Origin: an uncultured Paracoccaceae bacterium
Lineage (GTDB): Bacteria > Pseudomonadota > Alphaproteobacteria > Rhodobacterales > Rhodobacteraceae
Reading direction: 5' to 3'
Length of the DNA: 64,000 nucleotides
Assembly: GCA_947499635.1 (NCBI GenBank)
Contig: CANMPD010000005.1
Coordinates: 1 to 64,000, forward strand
Part shown: positions 53,419 through 61,430 of the stretch, piece after piece
Layout of the letters: the number at the start of each line of letters is the position of its first letter
Numbering within the stretch: the stretch's first letter is position 1
Position numbers and translations under genes: made by a program
Notes under the pieces: model-generated
Told to the model about the DNA's origin: nothing
Database searches by the model: none
What the model saw: only the letters and a program-made list of their open reading frames with translations

Positions 53419-54558
53419 ATGAACGTCATCACACCTCTCTCCGCCTCAGTCGAGACTCTTGATAAAGGTCTGTCTGTGACACTTTCAGATGGTCACCAGC
53501 ACTATTTCAACTACCATTGGCTGCGCGACAACTGCCCCAGCTCGTTTAATGCAGCGACGCGCGAACGTAGCTTTGACATTTTTCACCTCGCCACGGCGCC
53601 AACCGCAGAAACCGCCAATGTTGACGGTGATGCACTTGTAATTGCTTGGAAAGATGAAGGGCACATCACACGTTTCCCTCTGACGTGGTTGGAAGAGTTT
53701 TCTTCTGCTAAGTCCCGTAAAGACCCTGCCGACCTGCCACGCAAAGCATGGTATGGTGATCACTATCCAAATGTTCCGCGTTTCAGCCAACCTGACTTAG
53801 TCACCAACACTGAAACCCGCAAAGCATGGATCGAAGCGATGCTCGTTGACGGCTTTGTCATATTGACAGACATGCCGGACACTGATGCCGCGCTGACAGA
53901 AACTGTCAACTTGATGGGTGCTGTCCGTCCGACCTTCTTTGGTGATTACTTCGACGTTAAAACTTATATTAATCCAACCAATACGGCCTATACGTCTGCG
54001 GCGCTGGAGTTACATACAGACACACCCGCCGAAGAATTTGCCCCCGGCATCCAGTTTTTACATTGCCGCGCAAATTCGGTTGCAGGTGGTCAAAGCCTTT
54101 ATGCAGATGGTGTGGCAGTGGCGAATGATTTCCGCGCCCGTGATCCCGAAGGTTTTAAACTGTTATCCGAAGTATCTGTGCCGTTTTATTGTGAACATGA
54201 CACATATGACATGCGCTCGCGTCAAACCGTGATCGAGCTGGATCAACATGGTGAAGTGTCCGGTTTGACCATCAGCCAACACATGCTGGATATCATCGAC
54301 CTGCCCCAAGATATGCTGGACGATTATTATCCTGCCTTCTGCCGCTTTGGTCGTATGTTGCAGGAAGACAAGTACATGATGCGTTTTTTGATGAAGGCGG
54401 GCGAATGTATGGTCTTTGACAACCACCGCATTGTGCACGGTCGTGAAGCTTACTCCGCAACCAGTGGCGAACGGTATTTACGTGGCACTTATGCAGATCG
54501 TGCTGAAATGCGTTCAACCTATCGTGCCTTGGTAGGCGAAGGGCGGTTTAAAGCATGA
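53419..54558 (+). CDS. Gamma-butyrobetaine/trimethyllysine hydroxylase-like 2-oxoglutarate dioxygenase
   Basis: A 379-residue enzyme of the BBOX/TMLH branch of the TauD superfamily. The N-terminal DUF971-like domain has YHWLRDNCPSSFN. The Fe(II) ligands are His and Asp in ELHTDTPAEEFAPG (about residues 197-199) and the late His in HRIVHGREAY (about 340); a 2-oxoglutarate-binding Arg follows. BBOX converts gamma-butyrobetaine to carnitine, and its paralogue TMLH hydroxylates trimethyllysine. The Zn site of BBOX uses three Cys in NCPCSDC; here only the first remains. An overlapping adducin-like gene follows. Confidence 0.85.
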   Translation: MNVITPLSASVETLDKGLSVTLSDGHQHYFNYHWLRDNCPSSFNAATRERSFDIFHLATAPTAETANVDGDALVIAWKDEGHITRFPLTWLEEFSSAKSRKDPADLPRKAWYGDHYPNVPRFSQPDLVTNTETRKAWIEAMLVDGFVILTDMPDTDAALTETVNLMGAVRPTFFGDYFDVKTYINPTNTAYTSAALELHTDTPAEEFAPGIQFLHCRANSVAGGQSLYADGVAVANDFRARDPEGFKLLSEVSVPFYCEHDTYDMRSRQTVIELDQHGEVSGLTISQHMLDIIDLPQDMLDDYYPAFCRFGRMLQEDKYMMRFLMKAGECMVFDNHRIVHGREAYSATSGERYLRGTYADRAEMRSTYRALVGEGRFKA

Positions 54559-55301
54559 GCCTCGATAACCTCACACCGGTAGGCCACAATAACAGCGCAG
54601 ATTTGGACAGTTTACGTTCAGATCTCGCGGCAGCGTTTCGGATTTGCCACCAACTTGGTTGGAGCGAATCCGTCGGCAACCATTTCAGTGCCACCACATC
54701 TGAGGATGGTAAAAGCTTTCTACTCAATCCCAAATGGAAGCATTTTGCGACGATTGGCCCAGATGATTTATTACTGCTGAACAGTGATAATACAGATGTG
54801 TTAGATGGGCCGAATGCGCCGGATGCCTCTGCGTGGTGCGTGCATGGTACGATGCACCGCAACTTGCCTTCGGCCAAAGTGATCCTACATGCGCATTCGC
54901 CTTACGCAACTGCGCTGGCCTGTCTTGAAGATCCAACCATGGTTCCAATCGATAACAACACCGCACGCTTTTACGGGCGCACGGCCTATGATCGTGATTT
55001 CGGTGGGATCGCGGATGCCGAAGAAGAGGGTGAACGTCTGGCCCAGGCCATTGGTCATAAGACAGTTTTGGTCATGGGCAATCATGGTGTCAGCATCGTA
55101 GGAGATACGGTTGCTGCTGCTTTTGAAGATTTGTATTTTTTTGAAAAAGCCGCTCAAACATTGATATTAGCGCGTTCAACAGGTCAACCACTTGCGATTT
55201 TAAGTGACGAGGTGGCCCAAAATACCGCTGATGGCTGGAAGCCCTATGCAGGTATGGCAGATGAACATTTCGCTTATCTGAAATCCCAGCTCCCGCGCTA
55301 A
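54555..55301 (+). CDS. Class II aldolase/adducin-family protein
   Basis: A 248-residue protein of the fuculose-aldolase/adducin fold. The metal-binding His-x-His lies in VILHAHSPYAT (about residue 115) and the third His in VMGNHGVSIVG (about 176). The catalytic Glu of fuculose aldolase, normally directly before W-x-x-H, is Ala here (DASAWCVH), so a classic retro-aldol mechanism is doubtful. It overlaps the dioxygenase gene by 4 bases and a terminator follows, so the two form a unit. It may act on a hydroxylated quaternary amine. Confidence 0.85.
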   Translation: MSLDNLTPVGHNNSADLDSLRSDLAAAFRICHQLGWSESVGNHFSATTSEDGKSFLLNPKWKHFATIGPDDLLLLNSDNTDVLDGPNAPDASAWCVHGTMHRNLPSAKVILHAHSPYATALACLEDPTMVPIDNNTARFYGRTAYDRDFGGIADAEEEGERLAQAIGHKTVLVMGNHGVSIVGDTVAAAFEDLYFFEKAAQTLILARSTGQPLAILSDEVAQNTADGWKPYAGMADEHFAYLKSQLPR

Positions 55302-55319
55302 AGCAGAGATCAATGAGAA

Positions 55320-55354
55320 AGCCCCGCAAGTTCCGCTTTATGCGGGACTTTTTC
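55320..55354 (+). terminator. Rho-independent terminator
   Basis: CCCGCA and TGCGGG around a 12-base loop, extended by AG/CT, are followed by a T-run at 55350-55353. It closes the dioxygenase-aldolase unit and separates it from the carnitine operon. Confidence 0.8.
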
Positions 55355-55456
55355 GTATAGGCATTTGAGCGTGATCTTGCGATAGATGCGGTTCGCACTC
55401 TTCATATGGTTCCGGGCTTGCACCCTATTTACAGGTCACAACTAAGGTTAAGCAAA

Positions 55457-56365
55457 ATGACACGATATCCCTCAATTCAGGCATTACGTGCCATTGAATG
55501 TGTCGATCGTCACGGGTCCTTATGGCGTGCCGCCGAAGAGCTGAACGTCACTCGCAGTGCTGTCAGTCACCAGTTGCGATTGCTTGAGCGCGATCTCGGG
55601 TTCAAACTCCTAGAGCGCTCGGGCAACCGCACCGAAGTCACCGCCCGCGCCAGATCCTACGCACAAGATGTGCGTCAGGCTCTGCGTATGATTGCGCAGT
55701 CTTCGTCTCGTGTTACACAAAATGGCCTCAGTGGGACTATTGCAATCAGCTGTCCGGCGGGATTTATTTCCGCATGGTTTTGTTTTTATATCCGCGAATT
55801 TCTTGAGGCAAATCCAGACATTACCCTCAAGGTTATCAATGCGCCCTACATGAGCGACACCAGCAATCCCAGTGTGGACGCTTTTATTACCTTTGGCCTG
55901 GATCCCAATGCAAAAGTGAACGCTACAGAATTGCATAAAGTCGAATTTTCACCCCTGTGCAGCCCTGCTTATCTGACCCGGCTCGGCGGTACACTGGACT
56001 GTAACAGTTTGGAACATGCGACCTTGTTACATATGGGGGATTTTGACGATTGGAAAAACTGGATGACGTTACAGGGCTTCCCCGAGCAATCCGCCGAAAG
56101 GGGTATTTGCTTTCCAGATATGAATATGGTCCACACCGCGGTTCTGCAAGGACAAGGTATCGCCATCGGGGATGCCGTATTATGGCGACGTGAGTTGCGA
56201 AATGGTCAACTCATGCGTCCATTTGAGCAATCTTTATACTCGGAAACAAAGTATTATTTTTGCACACCACATGATTGCGCAGATAATCCACTCACTGAAG
56301 AACTGCTTAAATGGTTGATTTCGTGCATAAATAGCCGAGATTTGACCTCTGAAACACGTAGCTGA
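55457..56365 (+). CDS. LysR-family regulator (GcvA-like)
   Basis: A 302-residue LysR protein. The helix-turn-helix RAAEELNVTRSAVSHQLRLLE is at the N-terminus and the effector domain opens GLSGTIAISCPAGFISAWFC. I chose the ATG at 55457 (MTRYPSIQALRA), preceded by AAGG; the frame opens earlier without a ribosome site. It lies 114 bases upstream of the acyl-CoA dehydrogenase gene in the same direction and probably controls that operon. Confidence 0.9.
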   Translation: MTRYPSIQALRAIECVDRHGSLWRAAEELNVTRSAVSHQLRLLERDLGFKLLERSGNRTEVTARARSYAQDVRQALRMIAQSSSRVTQNGLSGTIAISCPAGFISAWFCFYIREFLEANPDITLKVINAPYMSDTSNPSVDAFITFGLDPNAKVNATELHKVEFSPLCSPAYLTRLGGTLDCNSLEHATLLHMGDFDDWKNWMTLQGFPEQSAERGICFPDMNMVHTAVLQGQGIAIGDAVLWRRELRNGQLMRPFEQSLYSETKYYFCTPHDCADNPLTEELLKWLISCINSRDLTSETRS

Positions 56366-56479
56366 CAAACAGTATTTGTTGCCATCTATAAAAAGTTTCA
56401 ATTGAGTTCACATCTCTCAGATCTCTAGCTTAGAGGTGCGCACATAGTGCCTTCTAAATAAAGAAATGAGAGACCGGCC

Positions 56480-57640
56480 ATGCACTTTGGATTATCCGAC
56501 GAACAAGAGATGATTGTTTCTACCGTCCGCAGCTTTGTCGAAAACGAGATCTACCCACACGAAGCTGAAGTGGAACGTACCGGCGAGGTCCCTGCCGAAA
56601 TTGCTCAAGACATTAAGCAAAAGGTTCTTGATCTCGGGTTTTACGCATCAAACTTTCCCGAAAGCGTTGGTGGTCCCGGCTTGTCTCATCTTGAGTTCGC
56701 ATTGGTCGAACGTGAACTGGGCCGTGGATCAATGGCTTTGACCCATTTCTTTGGTCGACCGCAAAATATCCTGATGGCTTGCCGAGGGGAACAGATCGAA
56801 AAATACTTGATGCCAGCTGTGCGCGGCGAACGTATGGACGCGCTTGCGATGACTGAACCTGACGCGGGTTCGGATGTTCGCGGCATGAAGTGTACCGCCA
56901 CGCGCGATGGAGGCGATTGGGTCATCAACGGATCTAAACACTTTATTTCAGGCGCGGATCACGCTGATTTCTTTATCGTATTTGTCGCGACCGGCGAAGA
57001 TGATACCCCCCGTGGTCCGAAAAAACGGATCACCTGTTTCCTTGTCGACCGTGGCACGCCCGGCTTTGAAGTCGCCAAAGGATATAATTCCGTATCACAT
57101 CACGGGTATAAAAACTGCATCCTCTATTTCGATAAATGCCGCCTCTCTGACGCGCATGTTCTGGGCGAAGTGGATGGTGGCTTTGCCGTAATGAACGAAT
57201 GGCTTTATGCAACGCGCATCACCGTTGCGACTATGTCTGTAGGCCGCGCACGTCGCGTTTTTGATTATGCGTTGAACTATGCTGCAGAACGCAAGCAATT
57301 TGGACAACCTATCGGGAAATTCCAAGGCGTCAGCTTTCAACTTGCCGATATGATCACTGAAATCGATGCTGCAGATTATCTGACACTGGCCTCTGCTTGG
57401 CGCTTAGACCAAGGTCTACCTGCCAATCGTGAAATTGCCTCAGCCAAGGTCTATGCCTCGGAAATGCTGGCCCGCGTCACCGATGCCACACTGCAGGTTT
57501 ATGGTGGTATGGGTCTGATGGATGAGTTGCCAATCGAACGGTTCTGGCGTGATGCCCGCGTCGAGCGCATTTGGGATGGCACCTCGGAAATCCAGCGTCA
57601 CATTATCAGCCGCGAGCTGCTACGCCCCCTTGGCGCATAA
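56480..57640 (+). CDS. Acyl-CoA dehydrogenase (probably gamma-butyrobetainyl-CoA)
   Basis: A 386-residue flavoprotein with MTEPDAGSDVRGMKC, INGSKHFISGADHADFF and a C-terminal helical domain with RKQFGQPIGKFQGV. In most family members the catalytic base is Glu in YEGTSEIQR; here the segment reads ERIWDGTSEIQR, with Asp at that position. In this operon the likely role is gamma-butyrobetainyl-CoA to crotonobetainyl-CoA, upstream of the CaiD-like hydratase. GAGA lies before the ATG. The next gene starts 10 bases after its stop. Confidence 0.88.
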   Translation: MHFGLSDEQEMIVSTVRSFVENEIYPHEAEVERTGEVPAEIAQDIKQKVLDLGFYASNFPESVGGPGLSHLEFALVERELGRGSMALTHFFGRPQNILMACRGEQIEKYLMPAVRGERMDALAMTEPDAGSDVRGMKCTATRDGGDWVINGSKHFISGADHADFFIVFVATGEDDTPRGPKKRITCFLVDRGTPGFEVAKGYNSVSHHGYKNCILYFDKCRLSDAHVLGEVDGGFAVMNEWLYATRITVATMSVGRARRVFDYALNYAAERKQFGQPIGKFQGVSFQLADMITEIDAADYLTLASAWRLDQGLPANREIASAKVYASEMLARVTDATLQVYGGMGLMDELPIERFWRDARVERIWDGTSEIQRHIISRELLRPLGA

Positions 57641-57650
57641 GGAAAATATC

Positions 57651-59711
57651 ATGGAGCCCCTCCGTCGTTTTTTCTCCCCCAAGGCCGTCGTGGTCATTGG
57701 GGGTGGTACGTGGTGTGAAAATGTCGTGCAGCAATGTCGCGACACAGGTTTTACTGGCGACATTTGGCCAGTGCATCCGAAAAAAGACACCATAGGCGGC
57801 CTGCCTGCCTATCGCGATCTTGCAACCTTGCCCTATACGCCTGATGCAGCATTTGTTGGGGTTAATCGTGAACTGACTGTCGAAATGGTGCGGCAACTTT
57901 CTGTGATGGGATGTGCAGGCGCCGTCTGTTTCGCCGCCGGTTACAGCGAAGCCACAGCAGAGCTTGCCGATGGAGCAGACCTGCAAGACGCCTTGGTTCA
58001 AGCCGCTGGCGATATGCGTATTCTGGGACCCAATTGTTACGGTGTGGTCAACACCCTAGACAATCTTGCACTTTGGCCTGACCAGCATGGTATGCAATCC
58101 TGCGACAGCGGTGTTGCGATTGTGGGGCAGTCGTCTAACGTCTTGATTAATATTACGATGCAACAGCGCGCACTGCCGTTGGCCATGGTTGTTGCAGCTG
58201 GAAATCAAGCACAAACCTGCATGTCGGATATCGGGATTGCTCTGTTGGAAGACCCGCGCATCACGGCGCTTGGGCTGCACATCGAGGGTATCACTGACCT
58301 GCCCGCGTTTGAAGCCCTAGCCAGACGGGCGATCGAGTTGAACAAACCCATAGTTGCCTTGCGCGTTGGAGTTTCGGAACAGGCACAGACAGCCGCAGTT
58401 TCGCATACGGCCTCTCTTGTGGGCAGTGATGCGGGTGCACGCGCGCTTTTGGCACGTCTAGGCATTGCACAAGTCGACACCCCTGGCGAGTTGGTCGAAA
58501 CCCTCAAGCTGTTACATGTGACGGGCGGCCTGAAGTCTGCCCAGATCGCCTCGGCGTCGTGCTCGGGTGGCGAGGCCTCATTAATGGCAGATATCGGCGC
58601 AGAGGCCGGTGTGATCTTTCCTCCTCTCAAAGAGGTCCAATCCACAGCCCTTCGAACGGTGCTTGGCCCCAAGGTCGCACTGGCTAACCCACTGGATTAC
58701 AACACCTATATTTGGGGCGACCAACAAGCCCTTACTGACTGTTTCACCGCGCTTTGCTTGGATACGGATCTGGCCTTAGCCTGCATTGTTTTGGATATGC
58801 CGCGCAGCGATCGTTTTGAAGCTGGGGATTTCCTTCAGGTCATCCATGCCGCTGCTGCGGCCCAATCGACCACCGGAACACAAGTGGCTTTGATCTCGCT
58901 TTTACCTGATGGGTTGTCGGAAACCATGGCGCAATTGGCCATCGATCTCGGTGTGGTACCTCTGTCCGAGATGCGCACAGCCTTGCACGCCATTCGCGCG
59001 GCCGCCGATGTCACCAAACTGCGCAGGGATGCGGTCAATACACAACCTGCCCTGCACACAACCGTCACAACACAGGAGGCAGACATCAACATCATCGGCG
59101 AAGCCGAAGCCAAACAGATGTTGATGCAAGCAGGTCTACGCATACCGCAGTCAAAACAAGCGACCCTAGCGGATGGCCCAGGATCTGTAGCCACATCAAT
59201 CGGCTTTCCCGTCGTTGTCAAAGGTCAAGGCATCGCCCATAAAACCGAGGCCGGGGCGGTTCAACTGAATCTAAACAGTGCCGAAGCCGTTGACGCTGCG
59301 GCCAATGCCATGCCCGCAGATAGTTTTCTGATCGAGGAAATGATCACCGGCACCGTGGCTGAATTACTGATTGGCGTCACGCGTGATCCTGCACATGGCT
59401 TTGTCCTTACCATGGGCCTCGGTGGCATTTTGACCGAACTGATCAAAGACACGGCCTCGGTCCTGATCCCATCATCTCCTGATCAGATACGCGCGGCACT
59501 CGCCACATTGCAAACCGCACCTGTGTTGTCCGGTTATCGTGGACGTCCAGCAGCCAATATTGATGCGGTGGTCGATATGATCATGGCATTGCAAAGCTTG
59601 GTGGAAACCCATGCCGATGCGCTTTATGAAATCGAAATCAACCCTTTGCTGTGCCGTACACATGACGCTGTTGCGGCAGATGCCCTCATCCGAATGGGAC
59701 CAATGACATGA
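57651..59711 (+). CDS. ADP-forming acyl-CoA synthetase
   Basis: A 686-residue fusion protein. A CoA-binding domain (AVVVIGGGTWCENVVQQ) is followed by succinyl-CoA-ligase-like domains (GPNCYGVVN, the phospho-His in AVSHTASLVGSDAG near residue 260). A C-terminal ATP-grasp domain follows (GFPVVVKGQGIAHKTEAGA, about residues 520-545). It activates acids to CoA thioesters with ADP release. In this operon it may act on gamma-butyrobetaine or carnitine, replacing the AMP-forming CaiC. The ATG at 57651 has AAGGA at eight bases. Confidence 0.9.
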   Translation: MEPLRRFFSPKAVVVIGGGTWCENVVQQCRDTGFTGDIWPVHPKKDTIGGLPAYRDLATLPYTPDAAFVGVNRELTVEMVRQLSVMGCAGAVCFAAGYSEATAELADGADLQDALVQAAGDMRILGPNCYGVVNTLDNLALWPDQHGMQSCDSGVAIVGQSSNVLINITMQQRALPLAMVVAAGNQAQTCMSDIGIALLEDPRITALGLHIEGITDLPAFEALARRAIELNKPIVALRVGVSEQAQTAAVSHTASLVGSDAGARALLARLGIAQVDTPGELVETLKLLHVTGGLKSAQIASASCSGGEASLMADIGAEAGVIFPPLKEVQSTALRTVLGPKVALANPLDYNTYIWGDQQALTDCFTALCLDTDLALACIVLDMPRSDRFEAGDFLQVIHAAAAAQSTTGTQVALISLLPDGLSETMAQLAIDLGVVPLSEMRTALHAIRAAADVTKLRRDAVNTQPALHTTVTTQEADINIIGEAEAKQMLMQAGLRIPQSKQATLADGPGSVATSIGFPVVVKGQGIAHKTEAGAVQLNLNSAEAVDAAANAMPADSFLIEEMITGTVAELLIGVTRDPAHGFVLTMGLGGILTELIKDTASVLIPSSPDQIRAALATLQTAPVLSGYRGRPAANIDAVVDMIMALQSLVETHADALYEIEINPLLCRTHDAVAADALIRMGPMT

Positions 59712-60493
59712 GCCAATCAAACGTTACTGTCACACGTCGTGATACCGTATTAGAGGTTACACTGGATCGACCAAAGGCCAATGCCATCGACATGGCAACC
59801 AGCCAAGAGTTGGGTGAGATTTTCACCAATTTTCGTGATGATCCTGAATTGCGTGTTGCTATTATCACGGGTGCAGGAGAGAAATTCTTTTGCCCAGGTT
59901 GGGATCTAAAAGCCGCCGCAGATGGCGAAGCTGCAGATGCCGACTATGGCAAAGGTGGCTTTGGCGGTCTGCAAGAACTGCGCGGATTGAACAAACCGGT
60001 CATTGCAGCCGTAAACGGTATCTGTTGTGGCGGTGGGCTGGAGTTGGCGATTAGCGCTGACATCATTTTGGCAGCCGATCATGCAACATTTGCTCTACCT
60101 GAAATCCGCTCAGGCACCGTGGCCGATGCGGCAACCATTAAACTTCCCAAGCGCATTCCTTACCATATCGCGATGGAATTGCTGTACACAGGTCGCTGGT
60201 TCGATGCCGAAGAAGGTCACCGCTGGGGCTTGATCAACCGCATCCTCCCTGCGGCTGAACTGCTACAAGCCGCCCGCACCCTTGCCGATGAGCTGGCCGC
60301 AGGTCCACCGCTGGTTTTCGCCGCGATCAAGGAAATCGCCCGCGAAGCCGAAAACATGAAATTCCAAGATGTGATGAGCAGAGTGACGGGCAGCCAGTTT
60401 GAGACTGTTGAAAAACTCTACCGCTCTGATGATCAAAAAGAAGGCGCGCGCGCCTTTGCAGAGAAACGCGATCCGGTCTGGAAGGGCCGCTAA
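59708..60493 (+). CDS. caiD: CaiD-like crotonobetainyl-CoA hydratase
   Basis: A 261-residue enoyl-CoA hydratase/isomerase that strongly resembles E. coli CaiD as I recall it: DRPKANAID, NFRDDPELRVAIITGAGEKFF, PVIAAVNG and the identical tail FAEKRDPVWKGR. The reaction is crotonobetainyl-CoA plus water to carnitinyl-CoA. The active-site loop differs (ICCGGGLEL in place of AFGGGFEL). It overlaps the synthetase gene by 4 bases. Confidence 0.88.
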   Translation: MSQSNVTVTRRDTVLEVTLDRPKANAIDMATSQELGEIFTNFRDDPELRVAIITGAGEKFFCPGWDLKAAADGEAADADYGKGGFGGLQELRGLNKPVIAAVNGICCGGGLELAISADIILAADHATFALPEIRSGTVADAATIKLPKRIPYHIAMELLYTGRWFDAEEGHRWGLINRILPAAELLQAARTLADELAAGPPLVFAAIKEIAREAENMKFQDVMSRVTGSQFETVEKLYRSDDQKEGARAFAEKRDPVWKGR

Positions 60494-60511
60494 AAGCGAT
60501 CAGGATAGATT

Positions 60512-61429
60512 ATGCCATTGACGATGAAACGTAAGGTCTTTTTGACCGCTGCCATTACCGGTGCTGGGTGGACACAAGACAAAAGTCGCCTTGTTCCACG
60601 CTCACCCAAAGAAATTGCCGATGCCGCAATTGACGCCGCCAAAGCTGGCGCAGCAATTGTCCATTGTCATGTGCGCGACCCTGAAACAGGCGTACCTTGC
60701 CGCGATTTGAACTTGTATCGCGAGCTCACTGACCGCATTCGTGCAGCGGATGTGGATATGGTGTTGAACCTAACGGCCGGAGTTGGCGGAGATTTAACCT
60801 TTGGCCCAACCGAGACGCCGATGGAATTGAATGCCGCCGAAACCGATATGGCAGGCGCAAGCGAACGTATGGCGCATGTCCGTGCCTGTCTGCCCGAAAT
60901 TTGCACGTTAGATTGTGGGTCGATGAATTTTGGCAATGGCGAATATGTCATGACCAATACGACCGGCATGTTACGGGCTATGGGCCAAATGATGACGGAT
61001 TGCGGCGTCAAACCGGAAATCGAAGCCTTCGATACAGGGCACCTCTGGTTTGCCAAACAGCTGGTCACTGAAGGCGTGCTAGAAGATCCCGCATTGGTGC
61101 AACTGTGCATGGGTGTGCCGTGGGGTGCACCCAATGATCTCAATACATTTATGGCGATGGTCAACAACGTGCCTTCCAACTGGAACTGGTCTGCCTTTAG
61201 CTTGGGACGCGATCAAATGGCCTATGTCGCGGCGGCTGCGCTGGCGGGCGGCAACGTTCGGGTAGGTCTCGAAGACAACCTCTATCTTGAGCGAGGCGTG
61301 ATGGCGACCAATGCACAATTGGTCGAAAAGGCTGCAAACCTGCTGTCTAATATGGGCGTCAGCCTGATGGGTCCACAAGAGGTACGCGATACACTTGGCC
61401 TGAGCAAACGCGCCCCCGCAGGAGCATGA
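60512..61429 (+). CDS. BKACE-family 3-dehydrocarnitine cleavage enzyme
   Basis: A 305-residue Zn enzyme of the 3-keto-5-aminohexanoate cleavage family. The Zn-binding VHCHVRDPETG motif lies near residue 50, with later VPWGAPNDL and the Zn Glu in VRVGLEDNLYL near residue 250. In the carnitine route it joins 3-dehydrocarnitine with acetyl-CoA to give betainyl-CoA and acetoacetate. AGGATAG precedes the ATG. It lies between the CaiD-like gene and the carnitine dehydrogenase, 1 base from the latter. Confidence 0.92.
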   Translation: MPLTMKRKVFLTAAITGAGWTQDKSRLVPRSPKEIADAAIDAAKAGAAIVHCHVRDPETGVPCRDLNLYRELTDRIRAADVDMVLNLTAGVGGDLTFGPTETPMELNAAETDMAGASERMAHVRACLPEICTLDCGSMNFGNGEYVMTNTTGMLRAMGQMMTDCGVKPEIEAFDTGHLWFAKQLVTEGVLEDPALVQLCMGVPWGAPNDLNTFMAMVNNVPSNWNWSAFSLGRDQMAYVAAAALAGGNVRVGLEDNLYLERGVMATNAQLVEKAANLLSNMGVSLMGPQEVRDTLGLSKRAPAGA

Positions 61430-61430
61430 T

